A stretch of DNA of 64,000 nucleotides from Leptothermofonsia sichuanensis E412. Lineage in GTDB: Bacteria; Cyanobacteriota; Cyanobacteriia; Leptolyngbyales; Leptolyngbyaceae. Under the pieces are notes generated by a model that was given only the letters and a program-made list of their open reading frames with translations, was not told the origin of the DNA and made no database searches. Location of the stretch: positions 5,890,001 to 5,954,000 of the forward strand of contig NZ_CP072600.1 in NCBI RefSeq assembly GCF_019891175.1, read 5' to 3'. This document shows, one piece after another, positions 46,788-54,525 of the stretch. The position numbers and the translations under genes were made by a program. Positions within the stretch are counted from its first letter, which is position 1. Every line of letters begins with the position of its first letter.

Positions 46788-47285
46788 ATGGCTGGAGTCA
46801 CCTCGGTTAAAGTCAAAGAAAGTCTCGATGAGCTAGTCCAACAATTGCAACAAGTGGAAACACCAAAGGACAAGGAACGCCTGCAAGTGCTGTACTGGCT
46901 CAAACAGGAAAAGCCACCCAGCATTGGTGCGATTGCCAAGGCGATCGGGAAACATCGCAATACAGTAGGGAGATGGTTATTGCAGTATCGGGAAGGTGGG
47001 GTGAGTGCCATGCTGGAACGTAAAGTGTCGTCTGGCGGTGTCCGCAAGATTCCACAATGGGCGGAAGAGGCACTGGCTAAGCGATTAAAGAACTCGGAAC
47101 ATGGATTTGCCAGTTATGGAGCTGTGCAACAGTGGTTAGCGGAGGAGTTGGGTGTCGAAGCGGAGTATCATGCGGTATACCAAATGACGCGCTATCGCCT
47201 CCAAGCGAAGCTGAAAGTGGCTCGTCCGCAAAATATCAAGCAGGATTGTGAACGGCGCGAATCATTTAAAAAACCTTGCAGATGA
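46788..47285 (+). CDS. IS630-type transposase, N-terminal frame
   Basis: A 165-residue frame carrying the helix-turn-helix DNA-binding part (IGAIAKAIGKHRNTVGRWLLQYREGG) and the second HTH region up to the linker. It ends just after an A6 run (47268-47273). The continuing catalytic frame overlaps by 38 nt in the +1 frame. A fused protein would read through FKK/NLADDLE. It is the first half of a transposase probably made by frameshifting or transcript slippage. Confidence 0.88.
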   Translation: MAGVTSVKVKESLDELVQQLQQVETPKDKERLQVLYWLKQEKPPSIGAIAKAIGKHRNTVGRWLLQYREGGVSAMLERKVSSGGVRKIPQWAEEALAKRLKNSEHGFASYGAVQQWLAEELGVEAEYHAVYQMTRYRLQAKLKVARPQNIKQDCERRESFKKPCR

Positions 47286-47862
47286 CCTGGAGTTGTTGAG
47301 CCAGTATGCTCGGCAAGTCATCCAGGAGGAGCGTCCTATCCGTTATTTTGCTCAGGATGAAAGTCGCTTTGGACTCAAAACCCTGATTGGGCGCTTGATT
47401 ACTGCTTGTGGTATCAAACCGATTGGGCAATGGCTATGGTTGTTCAAAGCGTTTTGGCTCTATGGGGCCGTCGAACCAGCAACCGGAGAGTCGTTTTTCT
47501 TGCAATTCTCCCATGTGGATACTGCTTGCTATCAAGCGTTCCTCGAGGAGTTCTCCAAAGCCTACCCCGATAGTCTCAACATTCTACAAGTGGATAACGG
47601 GCGTTTTCACAGCAGTAAAGATTTAGTGGTGCCAGAGAATGTGATTTTATTGTTTCAACCTGCTTACTGCCCAGAGTTAAATCCGATTGAAAGGTTGTGG
47701 GAATACCTCAAGGCAGATTTGAAGTGGGCTTCGTTCAAAACGCTAGAGCAACTCCAAGCGAAGGTCGATCAACTCCTGGCTCAATTGACTCCAGAAGTTA
47801 TTGCTTCGATCACAGGATATTCCTTCATCCTGAATGCCCTATCTGCCCTGAACCCCATTTAA
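47248..47862 (+). CDS. IS630-type transposase, catalytic DDE frame
   Basis: A 204-residue frame opened at GTG 47248. The DDE residues are visible as Asp in YFAQDESRFG, Asp in ILQVDNGRFH and Glu in ELNPIERLWEYLK. It is in the +1 frame relative to the first part, with the A6 run at 47268-47273 as the likely slip site. The domain appears intact, so the element could be active. Confidence 0.9.
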   Translation: MNGANHLKNLADDLELLSQYARQVIQEERPIRYFAQDESRFGLKTLIGRLITACGIKPIGQWLWLFKAFWLYGAVEPATGESFFLQFSHVDTACYQAFLEEFSKAYPDSLNILQVDNGRFHSSKDLVVPENVILLFQPAYCPELNPIERLWEYLKADLKWASFKTLEQLQAKVDQLLAQLTPEVIASITGYSFILNALSALNPI

Positions 47863-47863
47863 A

Positions 47864-48718
47864 TTGGTATTAGAACCAGCAGCAGTTGTGTATACCGGTG
47901 GAAAATCTCTTCATGTCTATTTCAGATGCACCATCGGGCTATCTCCAGAAAGCTGGATTTGCCTGAATCGAAAACTTGCGATCGCTCAAAATGCTGACCC
48001 AGCAATCTGCAATTTAGCGCGTTCTATGCGGCTTCCAGGTATGGTTCGCAGGGAAGTAAAAAATGGGGAGTTGAGCAGTGCTAGAGCAATCACCTTGGAG
48101 GATTATTCCACGGTTCAATACAGTTTCAGGAAGCTGAATACTGCTTTGGATTCTACCGGGCTGTTCCCTTATGGACTATCGGATCAGCAGTGGCGGAAGT
48201 GGGTACAACTGGTTCATCTGGCAAAAATGAATGATTCTGTTGACCCACACTCCGCACTGACTCAACCGCCTGCTCTAAGAGCCTGCTCAACTGTGCTGAA
48301 GCATCGGAGACTTGGAACAAGCCTTGCAACAAGAGGTAACCACTTATCTCTCAAACATCACCGCGCTAGCGGGATCTCAATTCCGCTAACCATCTGCCTG
48401 ACAAAAAGCGATCGCGCGCGCTTAAAATACGGTGAACTGGAAGGTAACCGGAACAATGCAGGCTACAAACTGGCTCGGAATCTGTTGGGAACCGCTGACT
48501 TATTGACCCGACACCGGATCATTCATCACCCTGATCCCCATCAACTTTTTGAGCGATACTGCGATCGCTGTACACCCCTTTTAGATGATGCCGAAGCAAA
48601 AACCATCTGGCAGAGTGCTAGCAAAACCCCTGCTTTCGCCAGCCGCAGCCTTGACTCGATTCTGATGAGTGTGAGTCAGTGGCAATCTCGACTCTCAAGA
48701 AAGGCTATGCAAGCTTAG
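47864..48718 (+). pseudogene. primase-like replication protein, 5' truncated
   Basis: A 284-codon frame with no proper start: it opens inside the right end of the insertion sequence. The N-terminal VVYTGGKSLHVYFRC resembles the GGKSxHVY-type motif of plasmid and phage primase-polymerases (RepB or DUF3854-like groups), and the later RLPGMVR segment is also typical. The 5' catalytic part is absent upstream of the element, so it was lost by deletion rather than simply split. It marks plasmid or phage DNA at the island's left edge. Family assignment is moderate. Confidence 0.6.
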
Positions 48719-48914
48719 GCTGTTTAACCTCTTTCATAAGCTCAAGCCATGCACATCTAAAAGGCGGAGATTGAGTTGATGGTGGATGTGTACTGAGGAA
48801 CCGCAAGTTTGAAAGCCTGCATTACAGTCATCTCTTCTCGCTAATCCCTACATCTTTATGAATTGCAATGTAATGACCGTGCTACTTTTCTTAGGTCATG
48901 CTACTCTTTTACTA

Positions 48915-49045
48915 AATATCGGTTCTGATGGGGATCAGCCATCAGACGTAAGGGGGAAAGTCCGGTGCAAATCCGGCGCTGTCCCGCAACTGTAAGGAGA
49001 TTGCTGAACTTTTAGCGAAAACTCTGAGTCAGGATGCCCGCCGAT
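48915..49045 (+). promoter_or_regulatory. cobalamin riboswitch
   Basis: The conserved B12-box core is clear: GGGGGAAAGTCCGGTGCAA, then CCGGCGCTGTCCCGCAACTG, and at the 3' side GAGTCAGGATGCCCGCC. Together with the GGTTCTGATGGGGATCAGCC 5' part this is a full adenosylcobalamin-type aptamer. It lies about 40 bp before the start of the frameshifted membrane protein gene, which it should repress when B12 is plentiful. HupE and the next genes may share the transcript. Confidence 0.95.
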
Positions 49046-49083
49046 CGTTGTTGATGTTAACTTCTATCTGCGAGGTACAGATA

Positions 49084-49651
49084 ATGTCTAAAAGCTTTTT
49101 TCGGTTTCAATTGGGAGACGGGTTTTCAGGCTGGAACCGCAAGCAGGCTGTGGCAGTATTGCTTGCTTGCCATTGGTAGTGCAAGCAGCATTATTTATCC
49201 TCATGCCCCCTTAGTCAGCTTTGCCACACTAGCAGGCATCACCCTCAACCGCAGACAAGCTGTTGTCTCTGCTTTGCTAATTTGGTTTGTCAATCAATTC
49301 TACGGCTTCACCATCCGCCATTATCCCCTGAGCGCGATCGCTCTCTCGTGGGGCATAACGATGGGATTGGGATCTGTTGTTGTGGCGTTGATTGCTTCAA
49401 TGCAGCCGAGGTTGAGCCGTCGGAGTTGGGTGGGGCAAAGCGTATGGTTAGGAATGGCTTTGCTGCTGGGTTTTGCCACCTATCAGAGCGGCATTCTGTT
49501 AGTCAATCAATGGGTAGGAATGCACGGTCTTACGGCTGATGTTCTCATGCGGATCTTTGTGAGAGATCTGGTTTGGGCAATCGCTCTCTTTGCTCTCTAT
49601 ACCGTTTTCGTCCTGACCTATCAGCGTTTATTCCAGCGCATCTCGCGTTGA
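49084..49651 (+). pseudogene. B12-regulated membrane protein, frameshifted
   Basis: ATG at 49084, just after the riboswitch, opens a frame that stops at 49177. The rest of the protein (LLAIGSASSIIYPHAPLVSF to LFQRISR) continues in the +1 frame to 49651. The break is at 49159-49170, where TTGC occurs three times in tandem; with one unit removed the frame runs unbroken for about 187 residues. The restored protein has four or five membrane helices and no family I can name with certainty. Given the riboswitch and HupE neighbour, cobalt or B12 uptake is likely. It may be broken, phase-variable, or an assembly error. Confidence 0.75.
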
Positions 49652-49759
49652 GAAATGGCTTAGCCAGAGTCGAATGTTTTTCTCTTGTTCTGAGTACACT
49701 GAATTGCTTAGAACCGGAGCAGGATCTCAAATCTACCTATATTGAACTCTGAGGTATCG

Positions 49760-50422
49760 ATGAATTCAAGTTTGTTGCGCTTTAAATTGCCTTGGCTATG
49801 CAGTGGTATTGCTCTACTTGCATTGGTTATAACTGCTCACCCAGCATTGGCTCATCATGCTTCGGGCGGTAAGCTTCCCGTCAATGCCTTTGAAGGATTT
49901 ATGTCTGGTCTGGCACATCCTGTCATTGGGGTTGATCATTTTGCGTTTGTTGTATCCGTTAGTTTACTGGCTGCAATCAAGCGACAAGGCATTTTGATTC
50001 CTGTTGCATTTATTCTAGCGGCAATGGTAGGAACCGGAATACATCTGTTGCAGTTGAGTTTGCCAGTCGCTGAGTTTTTCATTGCGGGTTCAGTATTGCT
50101 ATTTGGCATTTTGCTGGCAATGAAGCAAGAAATCAATGGATGGATTGTGCTTGGGTTAGCTGCAATTGCAGGTTTGTTTCACGGTTATGCCTATGGAGAA
50201 TCCATCTTTGGTGCAGAAATGTCACCTCTCATCTCCTACCTAGCAGGATTCACTGCAATCCAACTTGCAGTTGCAACAGTTACATTCTTGATAGGGAAAG
50301 CCGTTCTTAAAAAGAAAATTGAGCAACCCGCTATTATTCTTCGCTTTGCAGGGTTTGTTATTTGTGGGATCGGCTTTACGGTTCTATCCACTTTGGTATT
50401 GGAAACGGTTCTTCCTGGGTAA
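49760..50422 (+). CDS. HupE/UreJ-type metal permease
   Basis: A 220-residue membrane protein with a signal peptide (ending HPALAHHASGG) and six or seven helices. HupE/UreJ motifs are intact: HPVIGVDHFAFVV near the start of the mature part and LFHGYAYGE in the middle. The family imports nickel or cobalt. Location behind a cobalamin riboswitch points to cobalt. ATG at 49760 was chosen; a TTG at 49742 would add six residues. It is the only intact transport gene directly downstream of the riboswitch. Confidence 0.9.
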   Translation: MNSSLLRFKLPWLCSGIALLALVITAHPALAHHASGGKLPVNAFEGFMSGLAHPVIGVDHFAFVVSVSLLAAIKRQGILIPVAFILAAMVGTGIHLLQLSLPVAEFFIAGSVLLFGILLAMKQEINGWIVLGLAAIAGLFHGYAYGESIFGAEMSPLISYLAGFTAIQLAVATVTFLIGKAVLKKKIEQPAIILRFAGFVICGIGFTVLSTLVLETVLPG

Positions 50423-50506
50423 CTTGTCTCATCAGCCCTCTCTCACAGGAGTCTGCACTTGCGACTGTAAAATCGCGCGACATTGTTCTGCTAAAATTTC
50501 ACCCTC

Positions 50507-51493
50507 ATGAATTTACTTTCCGCACTTGGAATTCTTCTCATCCTTTTAACGGCAAGCATAGCGCTCTATGTATTCACTGCTCGTCGATACCAATCTGCTG
50601 ACTCTGTTGCTCATTCCTACGACGAATGGACAGAAGACGGGATTTTGGAGTTCTATTGGGGCGAACATATCCACCTGGGTCATTACGGTTCACCACCACA
50701 GCACAAAGATTTTCTGGTAGCTAAATCTGACTTTGTGCATGAAATGGTGCGTTGGGGCAACTTAGACAAGCGACCTCCTGGCACAACTGTCTTAGATGTA
50801 GGCTGTGGCATTGGCGGGAGTAGCCGCATTTTGGCACGGAATTATGGGTTTGCTGTCATCGGAATCACGATCAGCCCTCAACAAGTCAAACGGGCACAGG
50901 AACTCACCCCTGAAGGACTAAATGCTCAGTTTCAGGTAGACGATGCGATGGCATTGTCGTTTCCAGATGCCAGCTTCGATGTGGTCTGGTCGATTGAAGC
51001 GGGTCCCCACATGCCCGATAAAGCGACTTTTGCCAGAGAGTTAATGCGTGTGTTAAAGCCTGGTGGTGTGCTGGTGGTAGCAGATTGGAATCAGCGGGAT
51101 ACTCGCCAGAAACCACTAAATTTCTGGGAAAAACCTGTGATGCGACAACTGCTAGATCAATGGTCTCATCCAGCCTTTGCCAGCATTGAAGGTTTTGCAG
51201 AGCTTTTAGCGGAAACTGGTTTGGTTGAGGGGGAGGTGATGACTGCCGACTGGACAGAGCAAACCCTTCCTTCTTGGCTGGAGACGATTTGGCAGGGAAT
51301 TATTCGTCCGCAAGGGTGGATGAAGGGTGGAGTTTCCGGCTTCATCAAGTCTCTACGAGAAGTGCCGACAATTTTGTTGATGCGACTGGCATTCGGCACA
51401 GGACTTTGCCGCTTCGGTATGTTTCGTGCTGTCCGTAAGGCGATAGAAGCTGTAAAGCAATTTCAGGAGGAAACCCATGCGACCACAAGATAG
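50507..51493 (+). CDS. MPBQ/MSBQ-type SAM-dependent methyltransferase
   Basis: A 328-residue class I methyltransferase with an N-terminal membrane anchor (about 5-25). The SAM motif is VLDVGCGIGGSSRIL; downstream features ISPQQVKRAQELTP, VDDAMALSFPDASFDVVWSIEAGPHMPDK and the C-terminal WQGIIRPQGW closely resemble cyanobacterial 2-methyl-6-phytylbenzoquinone methyltransferase (the sll0418 type) used in tocopherol and plastoquinone synthesis. It overlaps the next gene by 17 nt. Why it lies in a metal island is unclear; it could be a paralogue with another substrate. Confidence 0.88.
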   Translation: MNLLSALGILLILLTASIALYVFTARRYQSADSVAHSYDEWTEDGILEFYWGEHIHLGHYGSPPQHKDFLVAKSDFVHEMVRWGNLDKRPPGTTVLDVGCGIGGSSRILARNYGFAVIGITISPQQVKRAQELTPEGLNAQFQVDDAMALSFPDASFDVVWSIEAGPHMPDKATFARELMRVLKPGGVLVVADWNQRDTRQKPLNFWEKPVMRQLLDQWSHPAFASIEGFAELLAETGLVEGEVMTADWTEQTLPSWLETIWQGIIRPQGWMKGGVSGFIKSLREVPTILLMRLAFGTGLCRFGMFRAVRKAIEAVKQFQEETHATTR

Positions 51494-51932
51494 TCTTTGG
51501 CAAGGCTGTTTTGGCTACTGGCAAAATCTATTCATTCGGGAAAACCTGCTACCGCTAGGACACGCTGCATGGAAAGGGTTTCTGACTCAGGGACGGGGCA
51601 TGGTGGTGTGCGAAGTGGCGATCGTGGATGCTAGGTCGGTGGATTGGAACAGTGACATCGTGAAGTATACAGTCCGCTTTGTTCCTCTATCTGATGTTTC
51701 AGCCTATTTGCAAACTCTCAGTTTAGAAGCAACCTTAATTGAACATCTGATCGATATGGTTCAAACCTATGATCCTGCCCATGCAATCCTGCTGTTAATT
51801 GATGAAAATGGACGGGCAGACATCAATCTGCTTCAACATCTTGCCATCTCGACCGCAGACTGTTACCAGCAGATGCAGCAGCGTTGGTCGGAATTTCAGC
51901 TTGAAGCCCCTACTCCACGAAGGACATTATGA
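51477..51932 (+). CDS. unknown protein, first of a paralogous pair
   Basis: A 151-residue soluble protein of no family I recognise. It shares a clear pattern with the next protein: an N-terminal W-Q-x2-F-I-x2-NLL-x2-G-x2-AW-x-G segment, a central TYDPAHAILLLID and a C-terminal CYQQMQQRWSEFQ. It starts 17 nt inside the methyltransferase gene (AGGAGG lies nearby, upstream of ATG) and overlaps the second gene by 4 nt, so all three are probably translated together. Confidence 0.75.
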   Translation: MRPQDSLWQGCFGYWQNLFIRENLLPLGHAAWKGFLTQGRGMVVCEVAIVDARSVDWNSDIVKYTVRFVPLSDVSAYLQTLSLEATLIEHLIDMVQTYDPAHAILLLIDENGRADINLLQHLAISTADCYQQMQQRWSEFQLEAPTPRRTL

Positions 51933-52381
51933 GTGAAGCCCCTGATGCTCTGAACTGGCAGCAAGACTTTATTGCCACAAATTTGCTAGCGATTGGCTAC
52001 AACGCCTGGATGGGGTATTTAGGTAGCGATGTCGGTGCCATCATTTGCAGCACCAACTCTCCTGCTGTCGGCATTGCAGGGGAATCGTTCAAATCTTATT
52101 TTGTGCCGCGTTCTCGTTTAGCTGCCTTCTTGAATGCCTGGTTAGCCGCTCCCGATACCGTGATTCTGCGTCATCACTTTATGAATGCTCACATCCTGGA
52201 AGCGGTGGATACTTACAATCCGACTACCGGAGTCGTTCTCTTACTAGAATCCTTCAACCAGGTTACTTTCTTCTACCTGAAAAACTTACCCATCACGCCT
52301 CCTCAGTGCTACGAACAGGTCTGCAAGCACTGGGAAGAATTTCAACCGCAATCCACTCAGTTGTTGAAACAAAAACAATGA
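51929..52381 (+). CDS. unknown protein, second of a paralogous pair
   Basis: A 150-residue paralogue of the preceding protein: WQQDFIATNLLAIGYNAWMGYL, TYNPTTGVVLLLE and CYEQVCKHWEEFQ align with it. The pair therefore arose by tandem duplication with strong divergence. ATGA overlap with the upstream gene shows translational coupling. No membrane segment or cofactor motif is visible. Function is unknown; the setting suggests a role linked to the methyltransferase or to metal uptake. Confidence 0.75.
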   Translation: MSEAPDALNWQQDFIATNLLAIGYNAWMGYLGSDVGAIICSTNSPAVGIAGESFKSYFVPRSRLAAFLNAWLAAPDTVILRHHFMNAHILEAVDTYNPTTGVVLLLESFNQVTFFYLKNLPITPPQCYEQVCKHWEEFQPQSTQLLKQKQ

Positions 52382-52528
52382 TCAACTGATGTGAGTAAGT
52401 TCTGTACAGCAATACAACAGCCAACACGAAGTGCACTAATAGAAAAGTGAATTTGACCTGGTTACTCACTTTTTAAAAAGGCTTAGATTAGCAACAACTA
52501 ACACCATTAAACGCAAGGAGTGAAAGTT

Positions 52529-53891
52529 ATGACAAGAGTCATTGGAACTGCAAAAAACGATGTCATCAATGGCACCGCTGAAAAAGATCTGATTTTCGGC
52601 TTAAGAGGAAATGATACGCTCAGTGGTCTTTTCGGCGAAGACATTCTCTATGGAGGGAAGGGAAATGATGTCATCAATGGCAATGAAAACAACGACACCC
52701 TATTTGGTGAAAAGGGAAATGACACTCTATTTGGTGATGATGGCAATGATGTTTTGTACGGCGGAGCAGGCAGTGACACGATTACAGGCGGGGAAGGGAA
52801 AGATCGATTTGTTTTAGGAAGGCTATCGATTTGTTTTAGGAAGGCTTGGGGTGTATCAAACTACAGGTGGCAGAACACAAGCGGATGCTGATGTAATCAA
52901 AGACTTTGTGGTGGGTGAAGATGTGATTGCCCTGGATGGTCGGCTGAATTTTGGCGATCTATTCCTTTTTGATAATGAAGGTAATGCAGTCATTTCTGAT
53001 CTGCTGACTGGGCAATTTTTAGCAGTAGTCGAAGGTATAGCTACAGAAGATCTGTACTCCTCCAACTTTACTACCATTGTGCAGCCAATCGGACGCTATT
53101 CTGACTCCTCGACGGGTGATCCTAGCAAAATTGATGCGGGCATTCCTGGGTTTGTTGGCGCGGATGGCGATGGTAAAGTCACGCCTAACAACACAGTTAA
53201 TCCTCTGTTTGTCGCTTGGGCAACTGATGTAGCAAACTATTCTCCGGCTCCAGGGGTTGAAGATCCTTGGCGTTCTCCTGAAAAAGCACTTGGAGAAGTC
53301 GCTCGTACTAGTAACTTTCGTGATATCGTTTCCCTTGGCGATTTGGACGAAGAACAAATTGGGTCAGGGGCGAGTCCTGGTGAAATTACCCTATTGTTCA
53401 AGTCGGGTATTGCAGATGGCGAAGGTGCAGATTTTGCAGTCTTTGAGAATGGCTTCGACAATCGGGGTGGTATTTTTGGTGAACTGGCTTATGTAGAAGT
53501 GTCGAGCGACGGCATGAATTTTGTCCGCTTTGCTAGCGATTCACTTACAGGTGAACCTGTTCAAGCACAGGGAGTATTAGACCCAACAGGCATCTACAAT
53601 TTGGCAGGAAAGCATATCAATAATGCGTCTGAGTTTGATGGTCAATTTTTTGGTTCCTCTTGGGGCACGCCATTTGATTTAGCAACTTTAGCGGATCATG
53701 AATTCGTACTTAATGGCAAAGTTGATCTCCAGGCAATTCGCTATGTCAAAGTGATTGATATTCCTGGTAATGGCAGTTTTCTCGATTCATTCAATCAACC
53801 CATCTATGATCCATTTCCCACAACTCAACCCATCACCTCTGGTGGATTTGACTTAGAGGCGATCGGCGTAGTTCACGCTATTCTAACCTAA
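52529..53891 (+). pseudogene. RTX-repeat surface protein, frameshifted
   Basis: The gene starts ATG 52529 after AAGGAG. The first part holds RTX calcium-binding nonapeptide repeats (GNDTLSGLFGEDILYGG, GNDTLFGDDGNDVLYGG and others). At 52803-52846 a perfect 22-bp tandem duplication shifts the frame; the rest (GVYQTTGGRTQADADVIKDF onward to 53891) continues in another frame. Removing one copy gives GKDRFVLGRLGVYQTTGG and one protein of about 446 residues. The second part has an ITLLFKSGIADGEGADFAVFENGF-type domain found in bacterial cell-surface proteins. Probably a secreted or surface metal-linked protein, now broken or phase-variable. Confidence 0.8.
52803..52846. repeat. perfect 22-bp tandem duplication in the RTX gene
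   Basis: Copies at 52803-52824 and 52825-52846 (starting ATCGATTTGTTTTAGG) are identical. Since 22 is not a multiple of three, it is the cause of the frameshift. Confidence 0.98.
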
Positions 53892-53903
53892 CTGGTAATC
53901 CTG

Positions 53904-54098
53904 ATGCTACAAACACACCTACACCGTCGAGGACACATTCCGACTTCAACCCATCCATTCGTCAAACGAAAGCGAACAGCAAGACTGATCCAACCTGAAA
54001 AAGAAACCTTCTGGTTTCACCGTTTTGTTTCTACTTTCTATTTCATTTGGATTCCAATACTACAGTTTCTCCAACGTCAATTCCATCGTGACCCTTGA
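53904..54098 (+). CDS. possible small protein before the DUF1636 gene
   Basis: A 64-residue frame (start ATG 53904). It is basic with one hydrophobic segment (FVSTFYFIWIPILQFL). Its TGA overlaps the TTG of the longer form of the next frame. No ribosome-binding site or homology is apparent, so it may be chance. Confidence 0.3.
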   Translation: MLQTHLHRRGHIPTSTHPFVKRKRTARLIQPEKETFWFHRFVSTFYFIWIPILQFLQRQFHRDP

Positions 54099-54109
54099 CT
54101 ACCATCATC

Positions 54110-54496
54110 ATGACCCAACATACATTATTTGTTTGTGTACTTTGCCGTTTCTCAGAATCAAATCAAAATCAGTCTAGATTGAGTGCTGGTCAGCTTTTAT
54201 TCGATTATTTGAGTAAAGAGTTAGCAACCTGTGACTGGCACAAATCCATTCATCTGCATTCAGTGCGTTGTATGGGTGCTTGCAGTCGCGCTTGTGTGGT
54301 GACATTCGCGGCTCCCAACAAGCTCACGTTTATCTTGAGTGAACTATCTCCTACGCATTCAGTTCCTGAACTGCTGCAATTTAGTGGGCAGTATGTCGCT
54401 TGCTCCAAGGGCAAAGTTCCGTACAAAGAACGTCCAGAAGTTGCAAAAAAAGGGATACACGCTGTGTTGCCACCCCTGCCAGTTGCACGTCCATAA
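54110..54496 (+). CDS. DUF1636 metal-binding-type protein
   Basis: A 128-residue protein with the DUF1636 pattern: an N-terminal CVLCRFSES pair, a middle VRCMGACSRACVVTF segment and a C-terminal PYKERPE. The cysteine arrangement is like thioredoxin-fold ferredoxins, and the family co-occurs with cobalt/B12 and metal-homeostasis genes. An in-frame TTG at 54095 could also start it. It lies 29 nt before the CobW-type gene, so the two are probably co-transcribed. Confidence 0.8.
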   Translation: MTQHTLFVCVLCRFSESNQNQSRLSAGQLLFDYLSKELATCDWHKSIHLHSVRCMGACSRACVVTFAAPNKLTFILSELSPTHSVPELLQFSGQYVACSKGKVPYKERPEVAKKGIHAVLPPLPVARP

Positions 54497-54525
54497 CGTT
54501 CATTCAAATTTATCAGGTATAGACC

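Larger units (their letters stand above)
46721..47870 (+). mobile_element. IS630-type insertion sequence
   Basis: A complete element of about 1.15 kb with two overlapping transposase frames. Imperfect terminal inverted repeats are visible: the left end reads ATACCGATTTAAATTGG and the right end, reverse complemented, ATACCAATTTAAATGGG, with similarity continuing about 15 bp inward (AGGGCA, ATAG). TA dinucleotides lie at both edges as expected for the family, but the exact boundary is uncertain by one or two bases. Its right end lies against a decapitated primase-like gene. Confidence 0.9.
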
